From contig NC_049982.1 of the NCBI RefSeq assembly GCF_000003815.2, positions 13,798,673 through 13,862,672 of the forward strand: a DNA stretch of 64,000 nt, read 5' to 3'. Positions 14,211 to 27,137 of this stretch are shown in pieces (position 1 is the stretch's first letter; each line of letters starts with the position of its first letter). The DNA comes from Branchiostoma floridae (lineage: Eukaryota > Chordata > Leptocardii > Amphioxiformes > Branchiostomatidae). The notes under the pieces are model-generated. The model made no database searches and was not told the origin of the DNA. It worked only from the letters and a program-made list of their open reading frames with translations. The position numbers were made by a program, and so were the translations under genes.

Positions 14211-15102
14211 TGCTGTTGTCTAGCTAGGGTAGGTACTGATCCAGCAGCGATAGCAAGTACTCTCATGGTGCCACAACTAACCAAAATAGGGAAAAATCTG
14301 AAAAAAGATATCTGCTAAATCTAAATGCATCATCAGTTATTTCCAGGGTCTATGACATTGTTAAGAAGGCCTTGATAACCATGCTTTATTGACGATGAAA
14401 ACAAATTTTTGAAGTTCATAAATACTGAATATATATTAATTTTCTAATACCAAATCCAATTGTCTCTTCAAAATGGACGGAAGCCGATAAATCAATACTG
14501 TAACAAATTTTTGAAAGCACAAATATCAACTATTACCAACCAAGGTATATAACGTCCTTGCTCCAACTTTTCCATAGATGGATCCTTTGAAGTTTCTATT
14601 CAAAATCTTCAATAAACTGACCTACCATTTCACATGTTCAATGGAGCCAGCCACCTATGCCAGGTTGTTATATTAAGTTTAAAGGTTATAGTGGCTATAT
14701 TCAGAAAGTCAATGTTACATAACATCATGAAGGCAAAGGTGAAGGTTGCACACCATGCCTTTTGGGTAAAGTCAGTGTGATGAGATACATAGTAATACTG
14801 GCTATTTGAACCATGGAACTCAGTGTTACAAAGTCTGTACCAGTCTCCATTGCTGTTGTATGTATTATTCAAATGCTCTTATTGAATCATAGTTCATTCC
14901 TATATAAGGGCTGACATGCCAGGTCTCATATTGATAGCCTGCCTGGTCCATGCAGCTCAGTGGCCTGTATGCTGCTTCGGTCTTCAAAATTAGGCCATGT
15001 TTTATTCTTAAGTTCTGATTTGATCATTGTCCCCTTCTGCACTGGAGACTGAACAGCATTTATGACATTGGATATGAGTGATATTCAAAAAGATGCAGTT
15101 TG

Positions 15103-15235
15103 TAATGCCCCTACACCTTTATCTGCAGGGTAACTTACATCTGTTGCTTTTAAAACAGGGTATTGAGGGATATCAAGTCGACAAAAGGTGGTTTCAAACC
15201 ACAATATTTTGAAACCCTGGCATTTTGAACCTGAA
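15103..15235. repeat. Partial copy of the TAACGCTAGTTCACC foldback family
   Basis: The left part (acctttatctgcagggtaac, aaaacagggta, tcaagtcgac) matches the family. The right end is missing. Confidence 0.65.
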
Positions 15236-16969
15236 ATTATTACATTGGATATAACAACAGCTACCACCAAATGTGCATCAATGCGCAACTAAATGCAGAC
15301 GACACACCAAACTACATAAGAATGCGGCAAACGGGACATAGAGATACAGATGCGAATACTCATCACATCCACCAATCACAATACTCTGTCGATGGAGGAT
15401 ACTCTCCGGTCACAGAGTAAAATTAAATCTTTTTACCAAGACTGACTCAACTACCTCCATGGAAAACTTGAGGCCAGCTAGGCCCACAATAAGAGCTCAC
15501 TACTTCCTACATTTTTCATGGCAAGGAGGCAGAAAAACCTGGAGATAAGATGTAGGGAGGTCTCCAGGGGGTTTTGGGGCCCAGCATGATTTCCCCAGTG
15601 TGGATACATGTGCATTAGGGGGAATGAAATGGCAGCTGTTGCAACTGTGCAAAAGAAAGGAAGATTCAACGATAACACACACATTCTTCATGAGATATGT
15701 AAAATTACAGATTCCATCTTACAAATACTGTTCAAGCAGTGATTTTACCAATACAACTTGTACATTGTATGATTTGTATCCAACCCATAATCATCATCAA
15801 TTTTTGTATCCAATTACTTGACTTGTATCCAATTCTATTTGTCTTTGAAAAAGAAGATTTACCCCTTTTGCCTCCACTACCATCAAGTACAAACCATCTT
15901 GCTGCACATGCACTGGATTTATTATCAACCTTCAAGTTCAATTCAAAGTTGGCTTATGATTCAGTTGACGTCATATTTTATTATGGGAGCATTATATTTA
16001 ATAGGATTTGATACCAGGGACTGCAATAGCCATTTACGTTTTTTTTATCTGCCATTTTGGCAGTGACTAAACCCATGCACCCTGTCAAGGTTACACTCCA
16101 AAGTGAAATCAAATGTAGATAATAGAGAGTGGACTCCAGGTTGCAAAAGATTCAATCTCAGTTTCTTTTATATCTAGCATATTCTTGTCAAAAATGTTGT
16201 CTGGTCTCGTCTAAGACCCTCAATAGACTGTACAGCCTTTGCAATATGCGATACACCTTAAACAAATAATTAAAAAAATTAATAAATATTATAACTACTG
16301 TTATGCACAGAATAATGTAGCAATTTAGAGTAGGACTGATCCCATAGTCCCTTAAAGAGGTGCAAAATAAAAAACATTAAAATACAAATATTTGACGGAC
16401 ATGCAGCCATTCTCTTAATGGTCGATTTCCTCATTGCCATGCTATCATTGGTTGAACTGCCAATCATGGTGGACAGTCTTTTGTCTGCCTCATTGACCTC
16501 GTTTTTGATCTATCATAGCCGTTGGTGAGGAAGGTGCATTGCCAAGGGGGAATAATTCTTGACTCTGCTAATATGATAACAGTTATTTGAGTCACTGAAC
16601 TCAACCTCGATATCACTGAAGCTGCAGGTAAATTATTTGAAAGCAAGTTACTTAAATTTCAAAACCCACATAATGTCTCCTTCCTGCTAATTGATCCATA
16701 CATAGACAAGCTTTGGCAATTACTCAAGTTCCAGTAGCCAGTGTTCAAATTTATTGCAACCCTACAGGCATGTTTAAAGAGTAATGCCACATGACAAAAT
16801 GCTTTTTGCAGAGAAGCCCATTACATTTTCCAGAATGGTTCTGGATGGCTGTGCCATTTGCTAAAAAAAAATAAGGCAAAGTACAGGCAAGGTTATTGCT
16901 AAAACATTTTATTGCAGATATATTTAAAAGAAAAATAGCATACAGTATGATTTCAAAATTCCACTTTAG

Positions 16970-17044
16970 TTCCCCATCATGAGTAATTCGTGAGTGTGAG
17001 GTAGACAATACAGAGCAAATACTGGAGGCTCCCTGGAGATTATT
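16970..17044 (-). CDS. Weak candidate exon, minus strand
   Basis: The acceptor cattattacag at 17045 is followed by an open frame reading NNLQGASSICSVLSTSHSRI. The donor is unclear, so the 3' border is approximate. It is reported only because it lies in line with the other minus-strand candidates. Confidence 0.2.
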
Positions 17045-18027
17045 CTGTAATAATGTATAATCATAGACAATAATATGTAAGATCATCATCAAGCATAAGA
17101 CTGTCTCTGCTATCCATGATTATGCATAAGACTTCATAATGACTATAGATAACATTTATTCATGAGCATATGAAACATGACATAATTTTTGGCAATACCT
17201 CAGGGGGAGGCCTAATGGTACTGTGTGCAGTCTACAAGTATTTTCAGAATTGTTCAGGAATATGCCCACAGGAATGTATCCCACAGAGATGTTAGTCTCC
17301 AGGAATATATCTATAGAAAATACTAGTGCCTCAGGAACCATGGTGGTAACTGTAGTATTATATCATTGTGGAAAGTGGGTCATGCCGCGGCTCCTCAGGA
17401 GGTATTTGTTCTAGACAACTGCAACAGTTAGTCACAGATGCCAGCCAGGAGTACGAAGTTCATTGTTAGATAGGCAAACTTTGCACATCTGATCACATTT
17501 TCTGAGATGTACTCTACTAGTAGCACGGCTAGCATCATTCAAATTACAAGTTAAGAGATGTCTGCAGAACCAGCAGGAACAATAGGTTAACACGTACAGT
17601 GAAAAATCTTCCTGACAGGATATTCCAGTCGATTTCTGGTTTAAGCTGTCTCATGGTCACCTCCATCCAGAGACCAAGACTGGCAATAACAATAGCCAGT
17701 CTTTAGCTTGTTTGCATTTACCTGGACTTGATGCTCAACCACTCCAGAAATGGAAGCTGCACTCAAGGCAAATAAGTTGGAACTTGGAAAACTTTCCTCT
17801 GAGCAAGTTGCTTAATTCTAAAGTCTTTTCTTTGTAGCACAGCTGGCTCCTTGATTGTGGCAAGACTGGGGCAAAAGATACCACAGGAGACATGAAAATG
17901 ATACCAACTGAACAGATACTCAAGTTCCTCCTGTTCTGTTCAAATTCCAAACATTTACAGAAAACATCAGCGCACTCATTGTCATACAGCCATATATGTT
18001 GGACATGAAACATTGCTGAACACTTAC

Positions 18028-18111
18028 TTCTTATGGCATATTTACTTTCAGAATACATGGCGCCAATACAGTATAAAACTGCACTTTTGTAGCCTTCCGG
18101 TAGGTCATGAC
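18028..18111 (-). CDS. Candidate exon with a strong donor, unrecognised minus-strand gene
   Basis: It encodes GHDLPEGYKSAVLYCIGAMY then SESKYAIR and ends in a consensus donor (GAA|GTAAGTG). The acceptor follows a pyrimidine-rich tract (ttttccctctcc) and ends ctacaag. It would join the next acceptor at 17935 to read KQEELEYLFSWYHFHVSCG before the frame closes near 17763. The link to the exon ending near 18987 is not resolved, because the phases do not match with my borders. Confidence 0.4.
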
Positions 18112-18489
18112 CTTGTAGCGTGTAGGGCATTGGAGAGGGAAAAGCTATTAGCTTGACCTGACTGTATCATGCATCATATTTCTCCCAATAGGCAGCAAAC
18201 AGCATGTGCACGCAATGTGCAATACTATTCTTAAATTTATTCATATAAAACAGTCTGACTTTCAAATGTTGACCTTCTTACTGACCATGAATCCTCATTA
18301 CAGGTTTATACTGAAACACTCCTAGAAAATAAAACTTTCTAAACTGAGACAATTCTTTATGATACCAGTAACCTAGCATGGTTGCTAATGATGCAATAAC
18401 TAAAAATGGTAGAATTGATTTTTTTTCCCTACTAAGTCATTCATTTGTTTTATTGCTTTTTTCTACCTCTTTTACTGGACAGACAGCAC

Positions 18490-18900
18490 AGGGATCAATG
18501 GGGTGGTCACACCCTTCTTCGTAGGCCTGCATCTAGGAACCTCCCTGGGGAAGCGGAAGAGGAGGGTCTGCATGGAGGGTCCCGACAACGATTTACGCTG
18601 AATTCAGAAGAACCCCCTAAGTATTGTGCTAAATCAAGGAAGGCAATTATGCTAGATTTGGTTGCCTCGCTATGAATTACATAGATCAGATGGTTTTCCT
18701 ACGACTTACGGGAAATAAAAAAAGGCTGCCTACATCTTACATAAAAGAGCATGGAGAGACAAAAAAAGAGACACATCCTTGAGGCGGATGTGTGGGCGTC
18801 AGGCTACACATGGGACCAACTAGTGGAGAAGGTTAAAAGACCGCCAAAGATGGAGGATGGTAATCTGTGGCCTATGCCCATGGATGGGCAGTAGGCCTAA
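18490..18900 (+). mobile_element. Decayed retroelement-like remnant
   Basis: Translation is broken by stops, but short phrases such as WRRLKDRQRWR and VICGLCP recall the C-terminal end of reverse transcriptase ORFs, following a Lys/Arg-rich segment (GKRKRRVCMEGP). The resemblance is short and the frame is shifted, so this is a tentative call. Confidence 0.35.
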
Positions 18901-18986
18901 GTTAAGTAGTAGTACTTCTTTTGGAGAAGAATTCAAAGAACCAATTACATGTATTTACCATGGTCAAAATTTCCAATGTTTTTTAC

Positions 18987-21900
18987 ACATCCTGTAATTG
19001 ACAGTAGGACGATGCAGTCAATTAGCTCCGGCATTGACGTGGCTGGCTGCTTCAATCTGTAGCATTGACTTATGGCAAGCCTTCATCGCATTGTATGTGA
19101 CAAAAGTGCCTTTACCTCAACAGTAATGATCAGATAGGAAGCAGTTTGCAGTAAATTCCCCCCATAATCATGCTTCTTCTCCTGGTAATTGGTCTTGAAA
19201 GGAGCCATAAAACCTGGAGCAGCATGAATGCATTATGGTAAACCTACCATGCCCAGAAAATTTAATTTTGCTGGAAGAAACTTCAGTTCAATCTGTGTAG
19301 GTACAGACCAAAAAGCTCTTAATGCAATTTTACTGATAACTAAGAAGCACATGTACAGAATTCCTACTAGCATATATTACTAAGAACCAACCCTGAATGA
19401 ATCTTTTATACATTTTTGTATGTAGCAATTTCCAGGCAAATTACAAAATACAAGTATGCCAAGACTATGTTTCAATGTTCTTTTATTCATGTTAGGTTTT
19501 ACTATAAAGTTTATATAACGTACCTTCTAATCTCCCATACCTTAAGTACTAGTACAGCCACTGTGATTCTTAGGTTGTCTTGTACTGTGCGCCATTTGAG
19601 TCTTTAAAATGTAGAGCTATTTTCAACGATGAATAACAAATAAATGATGTCCACTACAGTCCAATTCAAGCCTGTATACTGTTTGTGATAAGAGTTCTTT
19701 ACCTGAAGTGACTTTGCTTTATACTAATAACATAACTTATCAGCAATTGAGTGAAACTTACCAGCCTTTCAGGTTTTGTCCACTGAGCTAATAGCACTTC
19801 AGCCTCTGTGGTGTCACACTGCTAATGTACTAATTCAGACATCAAGCAGATTACAAGAATAAATGGTTTCTTTTCTCCCCATCAGCATAACTCAGTCGGT
19901 AGGCACGGAGTTATCAGGTTAGCCTGACAAATATTTACCCATGATCTTTACTCACAGCGAAGTTAGTTCACATGCTTACCAGTGTGTGTGGTGGTCTAGG
20001 TAGAAAATTGCACCAATGTCTCAGTTGCGTACACTTAACAAATAACAAGAAGGGATAAAATGATGTGACATACTTTGACGTAAGATTGTAAGAAGCATAT
20101 ATTTAGAATAGGAAAAAGGCCATATTTTTGCTGGGTAGTTTTACCACCATCACTTGATGGATACAACTAATCAAAACTCTCAACAGGGATAGCTTATTCA
20201 AACATGTCCATCAAAAGGGCAGAAAGAAAGTCATATTGGATTTCAAAGCTATCTGATGCTCAGTTGTGAATGAGAAGGCTGCATGGACATAGACTGAAGC
20301 AAACCAAGGCCTTTACTGAGATTTATCCCAGCCTGAGCAGATATAAATCAAATATATAAAATTCAACACCAACAATAACACACAGTAACCATGACAACAT
20401 GAAATGCACACCACTTGCTGATGGAAACATGACTACTTCAAAATTAATATGTGTAACTTCATGTTCGATGTGGACTTTGGCTAGCAATATCACCATAACA
20501 AAAGTTGCTAGAGGTACAAAACACCATTTGATGATATGGTTAATGGCTGTGTTTATTAGCCAGTGAGGTGATCATTTTCTCATATTTTCCTGTCAAACAA
20601 GGCCATTGATAAACTTGGCATTTTTTTATTTAAGCTACTCCATACATTTCGTAGTACTTAATGAGAAGATTAATTAAGGAGGATCTACTGCATTGAAGCT
20701 GCCCTGAAGGCTACAAGGTCCGCAGAGTAAATTTTGACCAGGTGCACACTTCAGGCGTTCAGGTACATGCACAGGTGGCTTTCTGAACATACCAAGTGCA
20801 GACTGTGTTTGAAAAACATTTTCTAGTGCAGATTTTTCTTTTATGTCAAACTCGGTAACATCTGTCATGATGTATCTTAAACTATCTGTTATTCTATGAT
20901 TAACAGACGGTGACAAAAAACAGTACAGACTATCTATGCAATATGCATGCTTCAGGTAATACTGTCTGAGCACGTCATATTCAAAAATAACATGATTTTT
21001 TAATTCAACCATAGCAAGGAAAGATCAATGGCCAAGCATGCATTCATGAGAATCATGACATAAGGGGTTTTCAATTTAGCTGATGTCATGCAGAGACCAT
21101 TCGTATGTTTAATGTCTTAATATTATGTAGACAATTGCATGAACAGATGTTGAAACATTTTACTAGCAAGAAGAGGTATACACTTTTTATTGTTTGCATA
21201 ATTGATACAAACCGACGTGGTGCCAAAATGTTGATGGGTCTGGCTAAACTCAAACTCAAAACTGATGCCATCAGCATTTCAGCCAATCAGACGTTTGAGT
21301 TACTGGCATTTGACTTTTAGGCAGTCCACCTTTAGGGTACGAAAATGTCAGATTATCTATATGTATGGCAGAGGGGAAGACAAATCTATTGGTCAAGGTG
21401 AGTGAGTGAGTGAGTGAGTGAGTGAGTGAGTGAGTGAGTGAGTGAGTGAGTGAGTGAGTGAGTGAGTGAGTGAGTGAGTGAGTGAGTGAGTGAGTGAGTG
21501 AGTGAGGTCTTCTTCATATGGTAGGCAATGATTTCTTTTCAAAGCAATATAATAGATAGGATTTTTTTAAACTAAAACATATGATCTATTTTTGAAACAA
21601 ACATTTGGTTGCAACTTTGCTTTTTTTGCAGATAAACCACTGAAAAGTACATCAGCATGGATGGCTTTCATTGCTTGTTTTCCTTACAAATCGCATAAGG
21701 CCACAAGCCTCACAATATAAATCCTATTACTACTTTGTTGTGGGCCTCTCCAAATCCTGTAACACCAACTCAGGTACACCTGTTCGTACACATGCCTACT
21801 TTTCCCTCCAGGCAGAGCCATAAAAACTGTCAGAAGATCCGACCATCCCTCAAAGGTTTCTGCAGATTCGGTGCATGAACCATGAGGAAAAGGTTCTCCC

Positions 21901-22643
21901 TGTAGCTGCCAGGTATGTAGGTGTACACAAGGCATTATCACAAGCACCATGGTGGGTGCAGTTTACTTAAGGCTACAAGGGTTTGCTTATGAGAGGGGTC
22001 TGTAAATACCATAGGTCAGAGTGTTCACAGTTGAGACAGCGGAACTTCAACATTAACTGCTAAAGTACAGAGGTGCCATGGAGTCATAGACTGGCCTTTC
22101 TAGGGAGTCCTCAAATACCACCTGTACCAGGTGTTTGTAGCGATACCAACTGTAATTTAGTGTAAAGATCAGAGCAAAGGCACAGTGTATGCTTAAATGC
22201 CACCTGAAACCCACTACTGTACAGGTCGTAGGCTTGTATAATTGAATGTCATACAGGTACATTAAGAGTTATAAAACACTAGACACATGTAGACAGCAGT
22301 ATGTATACATGCTCATAACGACATAAGTCAATATTATAGCATCATGCACTTACCTACTAGAACTTCCAGAAGGTGTAGTTTAGCACCAAAATGCCTCTGC
22401 AACCCCAACTAACATTGTAGCTACCTTCTTTGGTGCTACCACAAAGGTATAGAGAGGGTTTCAGAGAATCTTAAACTCTATAAAAATGAGAAAAGTTAAA
22501 ACTTGGGTTTGGAAGCAAATCGATCGACATAACAAAGTTGGAGCCCTGAATGCCACAAGGAAATTCTTAGATTTTATTGATGGAGATGTCATACTTTCAG
22601 GTTGTCCCAAAGCCCCTATAACATCCTCTGCCAAAGTTGTCAC
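18987..22643 (-). CDS. Five-exon core of an unrecognised minus-strand gene
   Basis: Reading the minus strand, five exons join in frame: 22643-22503 (VTTLAEDVIGALGQPESM), 21899-21780 (GEPFPHGSCTESAETFEG), 20961-20739 (YYLKHAYCIDSLYCFLSP), 19213-19116 (FMAPFKTNYQEKKHDYGG, ending LLQTASYLIITVE), and 19049 to about 18987 (QPATSMPELIDCIVLLSI). The phases agree: 0-0, 0-0, 0-1, 1-0, 0. The sequence is Leu-rich and looks helical, perhaps HEAT/ARM-like, but I recognise no family. Some donors are weak (gtcaaa after exon 3; gtgtac after exon 2; gtttta after exon 1). It could be part of a longer gene covering about 6.2-26.7 kb. Chance joining of open frames is the main alternative. Confidence 0.5.
21399..21506. 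repeat. GTGA tetranucleotide microsatellite, about 27 units
   Basis: An uninterrupted (GTGA)n array of about 108 bp, likely length-polymorphic. Confidence 0.97.
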
Positions 22644-23639
22644 CTGCAGATACAACCCAGGTCCTCATCCACTAGAAATTCTTAAGATTTACCAAGCCAC
22701 TGAACCCTACAGATATTTTGTGTTATATACGGTGTTACAGTTTCTGTACTAGTAACATCATAGATACTTTCTTGGTAGTTCACAGATGAATACTGCTATA
22801 CATGCCTTGACTAAATTGAAGTATTAATAACCAAACAAAAACTTCATTTGTATGTGGTTTTTATTACATTTTTTTCTTATATTCAAAAAACCATTTGCTG
22901 TTATAATATTTTGTTGGGAGGTGTCTGATTACATAATTGTTTACCATCCCAGTTATTTTAGGAAATATGATAAGATGTCTCAAGGGCCACTTGTACTGCT
23001 TATCTTATTGATTGCATGTCTAGGCCTAGACATGTTTTACGCTATTTCACAGGAATAGCAGCTTGCCTTAGATAAAAAAAAAACATGTGACGCAACAACA
23101 CCTTGTTGAATAGATTGCTAACCTAAACAGATCAGCCTGACTAGGCTGGCAGCCTGGAAAATGAAATCAGGTAATCTAAGAAACTACCCAAGACTTGGCA
23201 TGGCACTAAAAAATAATGAATTATCACTAACAAAGAGGAAAAACAGATTTTGTTAACACTAGTTTTATCCCTATGTTTGAAAAGCAACATCACCAGTATT
23301 TATAGTCCTATACTATAGATACTAAATAACTGATGACATTGAAAGTGACAAATTATATTTTTGTGTCCCGCTTTGGTTGACAGCTTTCATGGTTAACGAT
23401 AGACAAATATCAATAAAATCAGACAACAGGTTCATCCCCACATTGAAAGGAAACCGAGCAACAGCTGTGTGGTAACGGCATGCTCAATTTATGGTAACTC
23501 AGTGCAAACTGATGACCTGTAAACAACTCTAGTATTGCTCGCTGGGATGTTGGATTTAAATGAGACTGCCCAACACCCTGGTCCACTCACCCAAACATCC
23601 TAAAGCACTGTACGTTATTAACTGGGGGAGGGCTGATGC

Positions 23640-24120
23640 AAAGAGGGTCATGTAAAAAAAAAATTCCATGGCCCTTCCCTCTGTCCAATATTTTTTCCAT
23701 GGCCCTCCCCACGCCCCCCAAAATTTTTCCATGGCCCTCCCCAAAAAAGTCTTTTCATTTGTCTATCTCCCTTTAATGTTAAATTAGTCTCCTAAAGTTT
23801 TAGACCATGGACAGCTGATTTTTCAGTTTGATGACATGTATACAAACATGTAACATGTGGACTTCCGAATTTGAAGATGCAACAGGGGGCAGGTTCCCCC
23901 AGGAAAATTTTGAAATCTTAACCTCTGAAATGCCATTTCCTGCATCTCAGGGCAAATTTTGCTGGTAGACTAAGCTGAAGTATATAGACATTTTTTTTTA
24001 CAAAATAGCCAGAACTTTTCTACGATGGGCATTCTTTTCTACCATGGCCCTCTCCCCTGCTCAAATTTTTTCAGAAGGCCCTCCCCCCAAGCCAAAAAGA
24101 TTTCAATGGCCTTCCCCTCC
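23640..24120. repeat. Low-copy repeat of ccatggccctcccc units
   Basis: ccatggccctccc recurs near 23667, 23698, 23729 and 24042, with related aaggccctcccc near 24075. The open frames across it are repeat artefacts. Confidence 0.6.
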
Positions 24121-24149
24121 AGTGCAACAGCCCTCCTGATAAATATCAT

Positions 24150-24212
24150 AAGGTCCCTAACCCTAACCCTAACCCGTAACCTAACCCTAACAATAACTGT
24201 AACCCTAACAAT
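24150..24212. repeat. Interstitial telomere-like repeat (CCCTAA variants)
   Basis: Several CCCTAA units (ccctaaccctaaccctaacc), then degenerate units (ccgtaacc, aataactgtaaccctaac). This is the deuterostome telomere motif, here internal and short. Confidence 0.85.
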
Positions 24213-25355
24213 TTCCAAGTTGACCAAGCTAAAATAAGGGTTCACAAAGGTTCTGGGCCGAGTCAACTGGCCTGAGTTGGTAAAGGGGTTAATTGTCCTG
24301 ATCCCAATCACAGTAACAGTGCTTATCAATTAAAGATTGATCTCTGACTGTAACTACCTTAATTTCAAAATATATGTAAACAGGTCAGGAAAGAAAAATG
24401 TGTTAAAGGCACAATAAGTTTATAATCAAGCTGACAATCCAGGAATATTTTATTGAATGTACAATTCTAGCCTGATTAAATCTCGCTTATAGCAGCCCGC
24501 CAAACATCCGCCGGCCCACTATCAGCTTGATAGAGAATAGCCCTTAGTCAAGGGAACTGGGTTTTCCATATATGGATAATGTATGTAATTGCGGGGAGCC
24601 CACCAGAGCCTGGCTTTTGGTTGCTATGGACTGGGGTGGGTTGCTATGTGGTGATTGACAGCATCACACCTCTTATCTGTAGTTGATCTCTCTGATCTGT
24701 GCCACTTGTACTGATGGTGGGAACAGAGTTCTACTATTATGGAATGATGTCTTTTTTTAACAACCGCTACACCGAAGAACTAATGTGAAAATTACCCTTC
24801 AATACATAGAATAGCATTCATTTAGGTAGATGTGCCTGTGGCATATTAAACTTTTGATGTGCCAATCATTATAGGAGGGACATATCATGGTTCTGAGAAG
24901 TTTGACCAAGGAGGTTGACAGGCTTCAACTGTCGCAACAACATGGCACATTTTTGTGAACCAACTGTTTTTCTGCAGTTCTCTGCCTATATAGATTTTAA
25001 AAAATGTACTTTATGCCAATTAGCTTTCGTTGCTGGCCACATAAAATCTCACCACCAGGCAAAATAATAGTTCCAGGAAAGTCTGCGCTCCAAGATTCCT
25101 TCAAGTTTCTTGAAATCCCCACAACTGGCACAAGACGTTGTTTTCCTATTAAACACAAACATGCCTCTGCTCCCATGGGTCCTTCACACAGAGAACTACA
25201 GCCCGGCACAGACAATGGGAGAGGCAACTAGCCCGCCCACCGTCTGGGTGGTGGAGACATGCTAATATACTGGTTTCCACGGTAATGGGGGCTTGACCAA
25301 AATCCTGGCTTGCCATTGGTGTTGGTATTTTCTACAACAGTTCCCCCAGGTTATA

Positions 25356-25432
25356 GCTAGTGGAGCACAAACTCCGCGGGGAGGGGCCAGTTAGAGCCCT
25401 GGACAGCGGAGTTTGTGTTACACAGACTAGTA
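25356..25432. repeat. Short repeat related to a copy at 35590-35655
   Basis: Both copies contain cggggaggggcc, then agcggagtttgtgtt (here) or agcagagtttgtgttgac (35.6 kb), then actagta. They are two copies of an unnamed short element; the second lies in intron 1 of the integrin gene. Confidence 0.5.
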
Positions 25433-25478
25433 CAATTCCATCTGATAGACCCTCATCTTCCATATAATTTCTGATTAC

Positions 25479-25552
25479 CATTGCCCTAAGTGGCTTACAA
25501 GTATCAGGCTTCAAGCTGACATGTGGTTCAAGCAACACAACTTTGATATCTC
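25479..25552 (-). CDS. Candidate upstream exon of the unrecognised minus-strand gene
   Basis: The acceptor is ttttttccag and the donor gtaatc. It encodes DIKVVLLEPHVSLKPDTC followed by KPLRAM and ends in phase 0, which fits the phase-0 start of the exon at 22643. Other exons may lie in the 2.8-kb interval. No family recognised. Confidence 0.4.
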
Positions 25553-26624
25553 CTGGAAAAAAGTTTAACTAGTAACTTTGCCATAATTTTATAGGTAGGC
25601 TTATCCAAGTTCAAAGTACAACTTAAAAAAACACACACAAAAAAAACAAGATCATGTAGTGTCACCTGCACACAAGTCCTCTGGGTGTCTTTTAACTGTG
25701 CACATTCAATCATCAAGTATCAAGAGGCCAATGAACACTTATCAGAGTTATCTGTAAGCCACAGCTTTTAGAGCAAGCATGTCCCTTAGCTTTCCTTGTG
25801 AAATGTTTCATCACTGGAGAAAACCTTGCCCCACTAGCAGTGATGAATGAGTAGATTTCAGCCTGGGACAGGTGACCTACAGATCTTCAAGTCACCAGCG
25901 ATGACTGATAGCTTATCGCATAGGTACATCCGCTGATGGATGACTGGCCGAGCTTAGCCATGAAGTAATACTCCAGATAGGATGGGGAATGAAGGGAATG
26001 AAGGTTCTGACATTTGTGATAGATTGTGGCCTAACATATCTCTTGATAATTTCCTTGGTGAACACTTGGTGAACTGCTTTCGATTAAAGTCTGGGAATAA
26101 CTCTAGCTCCTGACATGGTGAAGGAAGTTTTGAGCAGAGTGGAACATAGCTTTTTTGTGGCAAGACCACACCAGTACAATTGCTTGCTTCTTTGGCTCAC
26201 CAAATTATCTAAAAGAAATTTCATGACCATTTGGGGCAAGTACCAACCACAAAATCATCATGTATTTTGGTACCAACACGTTTATCATAAAAAATATGTT
26301 TTTACTTCAGAATATATAAACCCTGCTACCGGCCATATGGATGAAACTCTGTGAATTTGTGGACTGGAGTTTGATCGTAGGGTCGGCCTCAACATGGTTG
26401 TGAGAGATGTCATTGCAGATTGTGCATAAAGCTGGCAGCCCCATTTATGAGGCACTTCAGGCATAAGTCTTGAGCATCAAACCTCTGCATATAAAAGAAC
26501 CCAACACACTTGTCAAGAAGAGTAGGGGTGATCCATTGTGATTGGCTGGATGAGCCGTAGCAAAGCTGCATTGCACTACCAGCTAATGAAAAAGCATCAT
26601 GCTACATCCTTAGTCTGAGGTTTG

Positions 26625-26690
26625 CTATTTCACATGCCTGCTTGTGCTCCATCAATTTCCTACAAAAGGCTGGAAACCAAGAAACTGTAT
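26625..26690 (-). CDS. Candidate upstream exon of the unrecognised minus-strand gene
   Basis: After an acceptor (cttcatacag, with a second AG six bases on) the minus strand reads DTVSWFPAFCRKLMEHKQAC. The downstream border is unclear (a weak gtgaaa near 26634). Direct joining to the exon at 25552 would create a stop codon, so either an exon is missing or this is not coding. Confidence 0.25.
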
Positions 26691-26915
26691 CTGTATGAAG
26701 TGCAGCATTGAAAAAACATATAATCCAATACCTGCTGTAGCATTTGTTATACTTATGCTTACTTAAGGCTATTATTCGATAATGTAATGTTATATGTTTT
26801 AGTATGCTGTTTGTGTTACACGTCAATTTGATATGTCAATGGTTTTTAAACTTACCATGTGGGGGTTAGAGCCAGTAAAGGCAAGACACACCTGTGCTCT
26901 CACCCCAACCACATG

Positions 26916-27137
26916 TAACGCTAGTTCACCTTTATCCACTGGGTAACCTATATCCGTTGCTTTTCAAAACAGGGTATTTGGGGTTATCACGTCGATGGAC
27001 GTTGGTTCAAAATTGCAATATTTTCAGTACATTGCAGTTTATAACTACCCGTCGACTTGACGGGCCTAAATATACTGTTTTGAAAACAACGGATTTAGGT
27101 TACCCCGCGGATAAAGGCTAACCAGTAACTAGCGTTA
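26916..27137. repeat. Best-preserved TAACGCTAGTTCACC foldback element
   Basis: It has perfect 11-bp terminal inverted repeats, TAACGCTAGTT and AACTAGCGTTA, with further inverted pairing inwards (tttatcc / ggataaa; aacctatatccgttg with caacggatttaggtt). It is about 220 bp with no coding capacity, so a non-autonomous MITE-type element. Confidence 0.85.

Noticed and set aside
15500-16066. Overlapping open frames on both strands
   Set aside because: No splice-site support, no recognisable domain and low-complexity translations.
21399-21506. Long repeat as a possible regulatory array
   Set aside because: A plain GTGA microsatellite with no other structure.
24025-24329. Open frames on both strands
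   Set aside because: They translate the CCCTAA telomere-like tract and the ccatggccctcccc repeat (periodic Leu-Thr or Val-Arg runs).
24997-25231. Open frames on both strands of about 75 codons
   Set aside because: Protein-like composition but no clear splice borders on either strand and no family. Not strong enough to call.
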